Assembly (NCBI RefSeq): GCF_000093085.1
Contig: NC_014219.1
Coordinates: forward strand, 1,302,001-1,366,000
Source: [Bacillus] selenitireducens MLS10
GTDB taxonomy: Bacteria > Bacillota > Bacilli > Bacillales > Salisediminibacteriaceae
Length of the DNA: 64,000 bases
Direction of reading: 5' to 3'
This document shows positions 9,521-18,087 of the stretch, in pieces. A program made the translations under genes and the position numbers. The notes under the pieces were generated by a model. It saw only the letters and a program-made list of their open reading frames with translations, had not been told where the DNA came from and did no database searches. Position 1 is the first letter of the stretch. Each line of letters starts with the position of its first letter.

Positions 9521-10921
9521 TTATGCATCAAGAAGCGGGATGTCAATGGTCACAGCTGTACCGGTCCCCTCTTCAGACTCAAAGTGGATATCCCCATCGT
9601 GAAGTTCCACAATCTGTTTTACGATGGAGAGGCCGATGCCGACACCGCCTTTTTCCCGGGTTCTTGATTTTTCAACTCTGAAAAACCGCTCCGTCAAAAA
9701 TGGAATCTGTTCTTTTGGAATTCCCTGCCCGTTATCCTCTACGGTAATGGACGCCATGCCTATTTTTTCGATTGCACTGACGGTAATATGGCCGCCTGAA
9801 CCGGTGTAGGAAGAGGCATTGTCCAGGAGATTGATAAAAATTTGCAGGAGCCTGTCTTCAATGCCGTTGACGATAAGGCCGTCATCGAGGTTTAACGTCA
9901 GGGACTGTTCTTTATCCGAGCGCTTCAGCTTTGTATTCCGTGCGGCCTCTTCAATAATCTCCGAGAGGACGAGAGGTGAAAATGAAAGTTCAGTGCGTTC
10001 GACTTTTTCCAGTTTGGTCAGATCAATCAGCTGATTCACCAGCCGGTTCATCCGGTGCGCTTCCCTGTGGATGATGACGGCATATTCACTGTTGGCAGAC
10101 TGTTCCCTGCACTGGTTTTCGAGCAATTCGCTGTATCCCTGAATATAGCTGAGCGGTGTTCGGAGTTCGTGGGAGATGTTCTGGATGAAAGCACGCTTCT
10201 TCTCATCTTCCGTATCGAGGGCATTGGCGAGCTGTCTGAAGGAGACAGCCAGATCACTCAGTTCATTTTCCACATCCAGTTCGATTGGCGTATCAAATTT
10301 ACCTTTTGCAAGTTCTTTTGCGGCCGTCTCGAGAGCAATGATCAGGGAAATGAAATCTTTTTGGACACGATTCATGATGATAAACAAAAACAAAATAAAA
10401 AGCAAACCAATAATCACAACAAAAGGAAGGATCTGAAAGAATGCTGTCTGAATCTCCTCGACCGGCCTGTACAGGAGAATGACCGAATGGAGATAACCGT
10501 CTTCCATCACCGGCGCCACTTTACCGAGGATGCGGGCATCGATATTCTCGTGATCCCGGAGGATGGTTATGACGTTGCCGTTTAAAAGCTGATTGCGTTC
10601 AAGCTGATTGATGATGAGTTCCTCTTCAGGATTCTCAAGGGGAATCGCTGCGCCGAGCATCATCGGATCGTCGGACACGATCCCTTCCATCGGTGTCGAG
10701 GCTGTCGTCCATTCGAGACGTTCCTCAAACGCCTCCATGGTGTCATCGGTATATAAAGCATGAAGCGCTGTGATTTGTTCTTCAAGGAAACGCGCTTCAG
10801 CTTCGAGATACAGATTGTCGTATAAATAAAAGGTGACGGAAACAACGAGTCCCGTCACGATGGTTATAAACAAAAGGAAAATAAAGCGCGCCTTCTGTTT
10901 CATGGAATAGTACCTTTTCAT
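9521..10921 (-). CDS. Membrane sensor histidine kinase
   Basis: Orthodox HPK of 466 residues. TM1 (about residues 11-34) is followed by an extracellular domain of about 125 residues, TM2 (about 163-184), HAMP (about 185-240), HisKA with NISHELRTPLSYIQGY (phospho-acceptor His251) and HATPase with N-box NLLDNASSYTG, G1 EDNGQGIP and G2 GGVGIGLSIV. The start is the ATG that overlaps the regulator stop as ATGA (10921-10918), so translation is coupled. The 11 codons upstream that could extend it lie inside the regulator gene. It is the third gene after a beta-propeller lipoprotein and the response regulator. Confidence 0.9.
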   Translation of the reverse strand: MKRYYSMKQKARFIFLLFITIVTGLVVSVTFYLYDNLYLEAEARFLEEQITALHALYTDDTMEAFEERLEWTTASTPMEGIVSDDPMMLGAAIPLENPEEELIINQLERNQLLNGNVITILRDHENIDARILGKVAPVMEDGYLHSVILLYRPVEEIQTAFFQILPFVVIIGLLFILFLFIIMNRVQKDFISLIIALETAAKELAKGKFDTPIELDVENELSDLAVSFRQLANALDTEDEKKRAFIQNISHELRTPLSYIQGYSELLENQCREQSANSEYAVIIHREAHRMNRLVNQLIDLTKLEKVERTELSFSPLVLSEIIEEAARNTKLKRSDKEQSLTLNLDDGLIVNGIEDRLLQIFINLLDNASSYTGSGGHITVSAIEKIGMASITVEDNGQGIPKEQIPFLTERFFRVEKSRTREKGGVGIGLSIVKQIVELHDGDIHFESEEGTGTAVTIDIPLLDA

Positions 10922-11634
10922 CGGGGAATCTCCAGCTTGTAGCCAATCCCCCAAACGGTCTGGATATGCGCAGAGGCGTCCCGCAGCTTCAGTCGGAGCG
11001 TCTTGACATGGGTATCAACGGTGCGGGAGGATGCACTGAGGTAATCCATGCCCCAGATCGCCTCAAGCAGCTGTTCTCTGGAGAATACCTGTTCAGGATG
11101 ACGGATGAAGAGCTCAAGCATTTCAAACTCCTTCTTTGTCAAAGAGACAGGGTTTTTGTTTACTGTCACTTTTTTGGATCGGGTGTTCAATGTGATGATA
11201 TCAAAGCTGTATTGGCCGTCGTCGCTGGAAGAAGTCTGGGCCTGTCCGATATTCGGATAAGCATCTGAACGGCGGAGAATGGCTTCCATTCTTGCGAGGA
11301 GCTCATTGCGACCGAAAGGTTTAGTCAAATAATCATCGGCGCCTGCTCTCAGCCCGTCCACTTTATCGGATTCTTCGGACTTGGCTGTCAGCATCAGTAC
11401 CGGCAGTCCGGACTGTTTTCTCAGAATATCAAGGGTTTCATAGCCATCGAGTTTTGGCATCATCACGTCGAGAATCACAAAATGAATCTTGTGATACTCA
11501 ATCCGTTGAATCGCCTCAAATCCGTCGGCGGCCTCAAGGACGTGATAGCCTTCATTTGTGAGGATATTTCGAATCATTTCTCTCATTTGTTCTTCGTCGT
11601 CTACAATCAGTACGGTAATCGGTTGTTCAGTCAT
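10918..11634 (-). CDS. OmpR/PhoB-family response regulator
   Basis: DNA-binding regulator of 238 residues. The receiver has acidic pocket VDDEE, phospho-acceptor Asp56 in VILDVMMPKLDG, Thr in MLTAKS and Lys in LTKPFG. The C-terminal winged helix includes LTKKEFEMLELF and SRTVDTHVKTLRLKL. Its start overlaps the end of the lipoprotein gene by 8 nt (ATGACTGA) and its stop overlaps the kinase start (ATGA), so the three are translated as a unit. Target genes are unknown. Confidence 0.92.
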   Translation of the reverse strand: MTEQPITVLIVDDEEQMREMIRNILTNEGYHVLEAADGFEAIQRIEYHKIHFVILDVMMPKLDGYETLDILRKQSGLPVLMLTAKSEESDKVDGLRAGADDYLTKPFGRNELLARMEAILRRSDAYPNIGQAQTSSSDDGQYSFDIITLNTRSKKVTVNKNPVSLTKKEFEMLELFIRHPEQVFSREQLLEAIWGMDYLSASSRTVDTHVKTLRLKLRDASAHIQTVWGIGYKLEIPR

Positions 11635-12637
11635 TGTCGGTTCCCTCCAATACGATCATTGAGTGCGGCCCCGGCTTAACGGGGATGGTGTGAATTGTTT
11701 CCAGTGTTTTGCTGTCAAGCCTGATCAGTTCATGACCGTCCAGCGTGGTGACGAGGTATTCATCGTAATACCTCAGTCCAAAGTAAGGATTAAAAGAGAC
11801 TTCTTTGGAGTGAACAACGGTCTCTGTTTCTTTATCAATAGCAGCTATCGAGTGAGAACCGTGGTTGATGGCTATGATATCGTCTTGTTTGTCAATATAA
11901 TCAATGACAACCGGCATCAGACCTGTTTCAACGGTATTTGTCAGCCGGTGATTCTCCAGAGACACGATATGCACATCACGATTCAGCTCGCCACCGGTTC
12001 CATGGCCGCCGATATACAAGGAATCACCTTGGATTCTCAGCCCGTTCGGACGGTCGAGGACGTGGAAGGCATCGATCAGTTCAAGTGTGTGACGGTCAAA
12101 GACCTGAATGATATGATCATACACATTGGACACATACAATCTGTCCCGGCCGGGATCGTAGGCAATGGAGCTTGGGTGTTCACCGGTTTTAAAAGTATCA
12201 ATCTGCATGCGATCTGTCCCGTCCTCACAGTAGATTATGCGATAGATTTCGTTATGAAGGGGGTTGGTGGCATAAAGTTCCATCGTTTCCGGAATATAAT
12301 GAAGATCGTTGATGCCTTCTCTCAGATCTGTCAGTGTCTCAAATGACCTGTTCACCTTATTATAATACATAATTTCACTTTCGCCCTGTCCTGCGATGAT
12401 CACGGTATCCATATGATCGAGATAGACCATATCCGATATGATAAATGGCATTTCTTCCTCAAACACAATGCTGTTCGTATCAAGATCCACCAGGGTCAGC
12501 GTCGGTTCTTTAATATGCGCAATCAGAACGGCATCACCGTCTGTTACGTCCAACCGGATCTCATTGCTATTGTTTCCGCAGGAAAACCCCGTGAAAACGA
12601 GCATAGAGATCAACAGGCAAATTTGGCTGAAAGGCAT
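11627..12637 (-). CDS. YncE-like beta-propeller lipoprotein
   Basis: 336-residue exported protein with a lipoprotein signal (hydrophobic core then FTGFSC; lipidated Cys at about residue 20). The rest consists of repeated beta-propeller blades similar to the YncE/YVTN family (HPSSIAYDPGRDRLYVSN, DRPNGLRIQGDSLYIGG, KPGPHSMIVLEG). Such propellers bind proteins or ligands at the outer face of the membrane. It overlaps the response regulator by 8 nt, so it is probably an accessory sensor or a modulator of the histidine kinase ectodomain. That role is an inference from operon structure. Confidence 0.8.
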   Translation of the reverse strand: MPFSQICLLISMLVFTGFSCGNNSNEIRLDVTDGDAVLIAHIKEPTLTLVDLDTNSIVFEEEMPFIISDMVYLDHMDTVIIAGQGESEIMYYNKVNRSFETLTDLREGINDLHYIPETMELYATNPLHNEIYRIIYCEDGTDRMQIDTFKTGEHPSSIAYDPGRDRLYVSNVYDHIIQVFDRHTLELIDAFHVLDRPNGLRIQGDSLYIGGHGTGGELNRDVHIVSLENHRLTNTVETGLMPVVIDYIDKQDDIIAINHGSHSIAAIDKETETVVHSKEVSFNPYFGLRYYDEYLVTTLDGHELIRLDSKTLETIHTIPVKPGPHSMIVLEGTDND

Positions 12638-12856
12638 GTGCAGCCATCCTCCTCTCGACTCAATCGATCAGTCTCTTCTTATTTTACATGGAAATTGAAA
12701 AGAAATTGTGAAAAAACACAAGATTGTTAAAATCTTTGCTTTTTCATTTATTTCATAAAAAAATAAAGGAATTCTATCACATTTCATGAGTATATATGGT
12801 ATTCTGTATGAGGCGTATACATGAATCAGCAAAGAAATTAAAAAGAGGTGCATGAC

Positions 12857-14158
12857 ATGTTTCGAACGATTAAGAATATTTTCTCCGTGGGCGACCTGCG
12901 GAACAAGATCTTTTTTACACTGGCAATCCTGTTTGTATTCCGAATTGGTACACACATTCCGGCCCCGGGTGTTAATGCCGATGTGCTTGATTTTGAGGGA
13001 TTGGCAGCCCTTGGCTTTTTGAATACATTTGGCGGTGGTGCTCTTGAGAACTTCTCCATTTTCGCAACGGGGATCATGCCGTATATCACGGCTTCGATCA
13101 TCGTGCAGCTGTTACGGATGGATGTTGTGCCTAAATTTGCCGAATGGGCAAAAGAAGGGGACCAGGGGCGAAAGAAGCTTGCCCAGGTGACCCGTTATGG
13201 AACGGTAGTGATCGCGTTTGTTCAGGCTTTGGGACTCTCTTTCGGGTTTAACAATATCATGCCCGGACTCGTGCCGAATCCGTCTTTCACGACGTATATG
13301 ATCATCGCACTGACGCTCACGGCAGGTACGGCTTTTCTGCTTTGGCTCGGTGAACAGATTACGGCACACGGTGTCGGAAACGGGATATCCCTCCTGATCT
13401 TCGCAGGGATTGCAGCGGGGATTCCGGGCGGGGCGACCCAGCTGTATACGATGTACATCTATGACGCTGGAGATCAGCTCTTTATCAATCTGATGATTGT
13501 CCTTCTGATTCTCCTTGCTATTATTGTTGTTGTCATCGGGGTTATCTTCGTGCAACAGGCCATCCGTAAGGTGCCGGTTCAGTATGCGAAGCGTCTTGGC
13601 TCAGGCGGTCAACCGCGTGGCGGCCAAAGCTCCCATATTCCGTTGAAGGTAAACTCTGCAGGGGTTATTCCGGTTATCTTTGCCATGTCCCTCTTTATTT
13701 TCCCACCGACCATCGCCAATTTCTTTGGCGCTGAGTCTGCGTTCGGACAATGGGTCGTGCAGGCATTTGACTACACGAATACGATCGGGATGTCTGTTTA
13801 TGTCCTCCTGATCATCGGGTTTACGTATTTCTATACGTTCGTTCAGATGAATCCGGAACAGATGGCGGAGAACCTGAAGAAGCAGAACGGCTTTATTCCA
13901 GGGATCCGTCCAGGGAAAACGACGGAGAAGTACATTACTCGCACGTTGTACCGACTGACGTTTGTCGGAGCGCTGTTCCTGGCATCCGTATCGATTCTTC
14001 CGATGCTGTTGACGCGTTTTGCAGGATTACCGCCTGCAATCCAGATCGGCGGTACGGGTCTTCTCATCGTGGTGGGTGTAGCCCTCGATACGATGAAGCG
14101 GATCGAGAGTCAGTTGATTGACCGACGCTATACAGGATTTATGAGAAAACAGTCATAA
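12857..14158 (+). CDS. secY: Protein translocase subunit SecY, outside the ribosomal-protein operon
   Basis: Channel-forming subunit of the Sec translocase, 433 residues with ten predicted membrane segments. Conserved parts include the plug/TM2 region NTFGGGALENFSIFATGI, LGEQITAHGVGNGISLLIFAGI, the cytosolic loop QYAKRLGSGGQPRGGQSSH, and VQMNPEQMAENLKKQ. The ATG at 12857 follows AAAGAGGTG; an in-frame GTG at 12848 lies within the RBS. It looks like a housekeeping SecY rather than accessory SecY2. It has no rplO or adk neighbours, so either this is a second secY or the gene has left the spc operon. Confidence 0.93.
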   Translation: MFRTIKNIFSVGDLRNKIFFTLAILFVFRIGTHIPAPGVNADVLDFEGLAALGFLNTFGGGALENFSIFATGIMPYITASIIVQLLRMDVVPKFAEWAKEGDQGRKKLAQVTRYGTVVIAFVQALGLSFGFNNIMPGLVPNPSFTTYMIIALTLTAGTAFLLWLGEQITAHGVGNGISLLIFAGIAAGIPGGATQLYTMYIYDAGDQLFINLMIVLLILLAIIVVVIGVIFVQQAIRKVPVQYAKRLGSGGQPRGGQSSHIPLKVNSAGVIPVIFAMSLFIFPPTIANFFGAESAFGQWVVQAFDYTNTIGMSVYVLLIIGFTYFYTFVQMNPEQMAENLKKQNGFIPGIRPGKTTEKYITRTLYRLTFVGALFLASVSILPMLLTRFAGLPPAIQIGGTGLLIVVGVALDTMKRIESQLIDRRYTGFMRKQS

Positions 14159-14172
14159 TGAACCGAAGAATC

Positions 14173-14201
14173 AAGGGCAGGCCGTCTGGTCTGTCCTTGT
14201 T
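14173..14201 (+). terminator. Probable terminator of secY
   Basis: AAGGGCAG/CTGTCCTT 8-bp stem (one G-U) with a 10-nt loop, followed by a weak T-rich stretch. It lies just after the secY stop. Confidence 0.55.
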
Positions 14202-14266
14202 ATTATGTTGGACAGCGGGAGAAAACGGGGCACAGGGAAAAAAATAAAGAAATTTAACAGTTTCTC

Positions 14267-14295
14267 TTGCACAGTTCGATGAAATTCTTTATAGT
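14267..14295 (+). promoter_or_regulatory. Sigma-A promoter of the fadNAE operon
   Basis: TTGCAC (14267-14272) and TATAGT (14290-14295) with a 17-nt spacer; the start would be near 14302. The FadR operator lies about 60 nt downstream, where it could block elongation. Confidence 0.6.
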
Positions 14296-14361
14296 TATAA
14301 ATGTAAACACTTTGTGACACTTTCAACCGCGCGAGAGCGCAAAAAAATTTTGATTACAAAA

Positions 14362-14379
14362 TGAATGAGTATTCATTCA
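14362..14379 (+). promoter_or_regulatory. FadR operator
   Basis: TGAATGAGTATTCATTCA is a near-perfect palindrome matching the B. subtilis FadR box (TGAATGA-N-TA-N-TCATTCA). It sits directly before the fadN RBS. FadR is released by long-chain acyl-CoA, so the operon should be fatty-acid induced. Confidence 0.85.
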
Positions 14380-14401
14380 AATGGGGAGAAGGAGGTACTT
14401 C

Positions 14402-16792
14402 ATGATTAACCGTATTGGTAAAGTGGCCGTATTGGGATCAGGTATCATGGGTTCCGGCATCGCAGCACATTTGGCGAATGTAGGGATCCCGTCGATTTTG
14501 TTCGACATTGTTCCTCGTGAACTGACGGACGCAGAAAAGAAAAAGGGACTGACCCTTGAAGATGAAGCCGTCCGCAACAGACTCGCAGCTGAATCGATCC
14601 AGAAACTGAAGAAGCAAAAGCCGGCGCCGCTGGCGAAGAAAGCCAACATCGACATGATCGAGGCTGCCAACATGGAAGACCACATGGAACGCTTACAGGA
14701 AGTGGACTGGATTGTGGAAGTGGTTGTCGAAAATCTTGAGATCAAACAGAAAGTATTTGCAAACGTGGAAAAGCATCGTAAAGAAGGAAGTATCGTCAGC
14801 TCGAACACATCCGGTATTTCCGTTGAAGCAATGGCGGAAGGGCGTTCCGACGACTTCAAAAAGCATTTTATCGGGACACACTTTTTTAACCCGCCACGCT
14901 ATTTGAAGCTGCTTGAAATCATTCCGACGAAAGATACAAGCCCGGAAGTAATGAGTTTCATGCGCGCCTTTGGTGAGGATACGCTCGGTAAAGGAATTGT
15001 CGAAGCGAAGGACACCCCGAACTTTATCGGGAACCGGATCGGGACATACGGGCTGCTCGTCACTGTTCGTGAAATGGTGAAAGGCGGCTATTCTGTCGGA
15101 GAAGTGGATTCTGTAACCGGACCGTCACTTGGCCGTCCGAAGAGTGCCACATTCCGTACCCTGGACGTCGTTGGCCTTGACACATTCCTTCATGTTGCGA
15201 AGAACGTGTATGACAAAGACGAAGGTGACGAACAGGACGTCTTTGACCCGCCTGCCTTCATGCGCGAGATGAATGAGAAAAAGATGCTCGGAAGCAAGAC
15301 AGGCAAGGGTTTTTATTACAAAAAGAAAACCGAATCAGGCAGTGAAATCCTTGAACTCGATTATGAAACAATGGAGTATGTTGAACGCAAGAAACTGAAA
15401 GCGCCTTCAGTCCAGCAGAGTAAGCAGGCGAAGGGAAAGGCCAATAAGCTTAAGGCGTTGGTGTATGCCGATGACCGTGCGGGCGAACTGGTCTGGAACA
15501 TTTTGAAGCCGACGCTCATCTATGCGGCTGAGAAAGCGGAAGAGATTGCAAACAACATCCGTGACATCGATAACGCGATGAAATGGGGCTTTGGCTGGGA
15601 GCTCGGCCCGTTTGAGACGTGGGACGCGATTGGCGTTGAGAAATCCGTTGCCAAAATGAAAGAAGACGGTGACTCGGTTCCACAGTGGGTGGAGGACATG
15701 CTCGCATCCGGCAAGACGTCCTTCTACGAGAGCCGGACTTCATACTTCCACAAAGGGGACTATGTGGAAGCGGAGATCAATCCGAAGGAAATTCATATCA
15801 AAACCCTGAAAGAAAATGAATCTAACATCATCCTGAAAAATGCCGGTGCCTCACTCGTGGATCTTGGAGACGATATTGCCGTACTTGAGTTCACTTCGCC
15901 GAACAATTCCATCGGACTCGACGTACTGCAGATGATCAAAAAGTCCGTAGATGAAGTGGAGAAGAACTACAAAGGGCTCGTCATCAATAACCAGGGCAAG
16001 AACTTCTGTGTCGGGGCGAACTTGATGATGATCCTCATGGAAGCGCAGGATATGAACTTCCCTGAACTCGATCTCGTCATCCGGCAGTTCCAGCAGTCGA
16101 TGGCCCGCATCCGCTACTCGGCCAAACCGGTCATTGCGGCACCGTTCCAGATGACCCTCGGTGGCGGAACGGAAGTCAGTTTGCCGGCAGCGAAGATTCA
16201 GGCATCACCGGAGACGTATATGGGACTCGTTGAAGGCGGTGTCGGTCTGATTCCTGGCGGTGGAGGTAACAAAGAACTGTATATCCGCGAAATCAACCGT
16301 CTTCCTGAAGGGGCAAGCATTGACCTGCAGGCTGTTGCGAACAAAGTGTTCGAAACGATCGCCATGGCTAAGGTCAGTACCAGCGGACAGGAAGCGGAAG
16401 AGCTCGGATTCATCAGGCCGCAGGACGGGATCAGCGTCAATCAGGATCATCTGTTGCATGATGCCAAGATGGAAGCACTCCATCTCTTCAACCAGGGCTA
16501 TACGCCGCCGAAGCGTGACAAGATCCCTGTTGTCGGTGAAACGGGCTATGCAACCATGCTTCTCGGTGCGAAATCGCTCAGGTTTGGCAACTACATTTCC
16601 GATCATGACCTGAAGATTGCCGACAAGCTCGCATTTGTACTCGCAGGGGGACGTGTTCCAAAGGGATCGAAGGTGGATGAACAATATTTACTGGATCTTG
16701 AACGTGAAGCATTCCTGAGCCTCGTTGGGGAACCGAAAACCCAGCAGCGTATGCAGCATATGCTGACGAAGGGCAAACCGCTTCGCAACTGA
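14402..16792 (+). CDS. fadN: 3-hydroxyacyl-CoA dehydrogenase / enoyl-CoA hydratase
   Basis: Bifunctional beta-oxidation enzyme, 796 residues. The N-terminal NAD-binding Rossmann fold has VAVLGSGIMGSGIAAHLANVG near residues 8-28, followed by the dehydrogenase signature HFFNPPRYLKLLEIIPT. The C-terminal crotonase-like part has GKNFCVGANLMMI and MTLGGGTEVSLPA. ATG 14402 has AAGGAGG upstream; an upstream in-frame ATG at 14381 lacks an RBS and abuts the FadR operator. First gene of fadNAE, in the same order as in B. subtilis. Confidence 0.95.
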   Translation: MINRIGKVAVLGSGIMGSGIAAHLANVGIPSILFDIVPRELTDAEKKKGLTLEDEAVRNRLAAESIQKLKKQKPAPLAKKANIDMIEAANMEDHMERLQEVDWIVEVVVENLEIKQKVFANVEKHRKEGSIVSSNTSGISVEAMAEGRSDDFKKHFIGTHFFNPPRYLKLLEIIPTKDTSPEVMSFMRAFGEDTLGKGIVEAKDTPNFIGNRIGTYGLLVTVREMVKGGYSVGEVDSVTGPSLGRPKSATFRTLDVVGLDTFLHVAKNVYDKDEGDEQDVFDPPAFMREMNEKKMLGSKTGKGFYYKKKTESGSEILELDYETMEYVERKKLKAPSVQQSKQAKGKANKLKALVYADDRAGELVWNILKPTLIYAAEKAEEIANNIRDIDNAMKWGFGWELGPFETWDAIGVEKSVAKMKEDGDSVPQWVEDMLASGKTSFYESRTSYFHKGDYVEAEINPKEIHIKTLKENESNIILKNAGASLVDLGDDIAVLEFTSPNNSIGLDVLQMIKKSVDEVEKNYKGLVINNQGKNFCVGANLMMILMEAQDMNFPELDLVIRQFQQSMARIRYSAKPVIAAPFQMTLGGGTEVSLPAAKIQASPETYMGLVEGGVGLIPGGGGNKELYIREINRLPEGASIDLQAVANKVFETIAMAKVSTSGQEAEELGFIRPQDGISVNQDHLLHDAKMEALHLFNQGYTPPKRDKIPVVGETGYATMLLGAKSLRFGNYISDHDLKIADKLAFVLAGGRVPKGSKVDEQYLLDLEREAFLSLVGEPKTQQRMQHMLTKGKPLRN

Positions 16793-16879
16793 TTCTATCT
16801 GTAAATGAACCCGATGCATGCATATTGAAAAGTGGGGGACGGCTCACGAAGAGCCGTTCTCCAAAAGGAGGGGAATTTC

Positions 16880-18061
16880 TTGAAAGAAGCTGTTATCGTT
16901 TCAGGTGCAAGGACACCTGTAGGAAAAGCGAAAAAAGGAACGCTTGCTCACGTGAGACCGGACGATCTCGGAGCATTGACCATCAAGGAAACGCTGAAAC
17001 GTGCCAACGATTTTGACCCGTCCCGCATTGAGGACGTGATCATCGGTTGTGCTATGCCGGAGGCGGAACAGGGCATGAACATGGCCCGAAATATCTCCGC
17101 ACTGGCGGGAATCCCGGAACAGGTACCGGCGATTACCGTTAATCGCTACTGTTCATCAGGGCTGCAGAGCATTGCCTACGCGGCAGAGCGGATCATGCTC
17201 GGTAAAGCTTCTGCCATCATCGCAGGCGGAGCGGAATCCATGACGATGATCCCGATGGGCGGACATGTCATTGCGCCCAACCCGACGCTCGTTGATCAGG
17301 CGCCGGAGTATTACATGGGGATGGGGAATACGGCCGAAGAAGTGGCCGAACGCTATGGCGTAAGCCGCGAAGATCAGGATGCCTTTGCCGTTGAGAGTCA
17401 TAAACGTGCGGCGAATGCCATCAAAGAAGGTAAGTTTAAAGATGAGATTGTTCCGGTACCGGTGACGCACCGTTATGTGGATGACAATCATAAACTGGTA
17501 GAGAAAGAAGTTCTGTTTGATACCGACGAAGGCGTGCGGACAGATACGACCATGGAAGGCCTTGCGAAACTGAGACCGGCTTTTAATCAGGCTGGCGGTA
17601 CTGTTACGGCAGGGAATGCATCACAGATGAGTGACGGCGCTGCGTCGGTACTTGTCATGGACAAAGAAACCGCCGAAAAGGAAGGCCTTCAGCCAATGGC
17701 CAAATTCCTCGCTTATGAAGTGGCGGGTGTTGCACCTGATGTGATGGGGATCGGCCCTGTTGAAGCGATTCCAAAGGCGCTCAAATCCGCAGGTCTTGAT
17801 TTCGGTGACATCGGTCTGTATGAATTGAATGAAGCTTTTGCATCCCAGTCGCTGCAAGTTATTCGTGAACTCGGCCTCGACCCGGAGAAAGTCAACGTCA
17901 ACGGTGGAGCCATTGCACTCGGTCATCCGCTCGGCTGCACAGGCACCAAGCTTACTTTGAGCCTTCTTCATGAAATGAAGCGAAGAGGCGAAAAGTACGG
18001 AGTTGTGACGATGTGTATCGGCGGCGGTATGGGCGCAGCAGGCGTGTTTGAACTGATGTAA
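16880..18061 (+). CDS. fadA: Acetyl-CoA C-acyltransferase (thiolase)
   Basis: Thiolytic last step of beta-oxidation. From the TTG at 16880 (after AAAGGAGGGG) it is 393 residues, standard for thiolases. Catalytic Cys91 is in NRYCSSGLQSIA, the His in GGAIALGHPLGCTG, and the second Cys in TMCIGGGMGAAG. An in-frame extension upstream to 16832 lacks an RBS. Second gene of the FadR operon. Confidence 0.95.
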   Translation: MKEAVIVSGARTPVGKAKKGTLAHVRPDDLGALTIKETLKRANDFDPSRIEDVIIGCAMPEAEQGMNMARNISALAGIPEQVPAITVNRYCSSGLQSIAYAAERIMLGKASAIIAGGAESMTMIPMGGHVIAPNPTLVDQAPEYYMGMGNTAEEVAERYGVSREDQDAFAVESHKRAANAIKEGKFKDEIVPVPVTHRYVDDNHKLVEKEVLFDTDEGVRTDTTMEGLAKLRPAFNQAGGTVTAGNASQMSDGAASVLVMDKETAEKEGLQPMAKFLAYEVAGVAPDVMGIGPVEAIPKALKSAGLDFGDIGLYELNEAFASQSLQVIRELGLDPEKVNVNGGAIALGHPLGCTGTKLTLSLLHEMKRRGEKYGVVTMCIGGGMGAAGVFELM

Positions 18062-18087
18062 CACCAATCCAAAGGAGGAATGGCATT

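Noticed and set aside
14330-14351. GCGCGAGAGCGC followed by A and T runs before fadN as a terminator
   Set aside because: The stem is only four pairs and the position inside the leader, before the FadR operator, makes termination unlikely.
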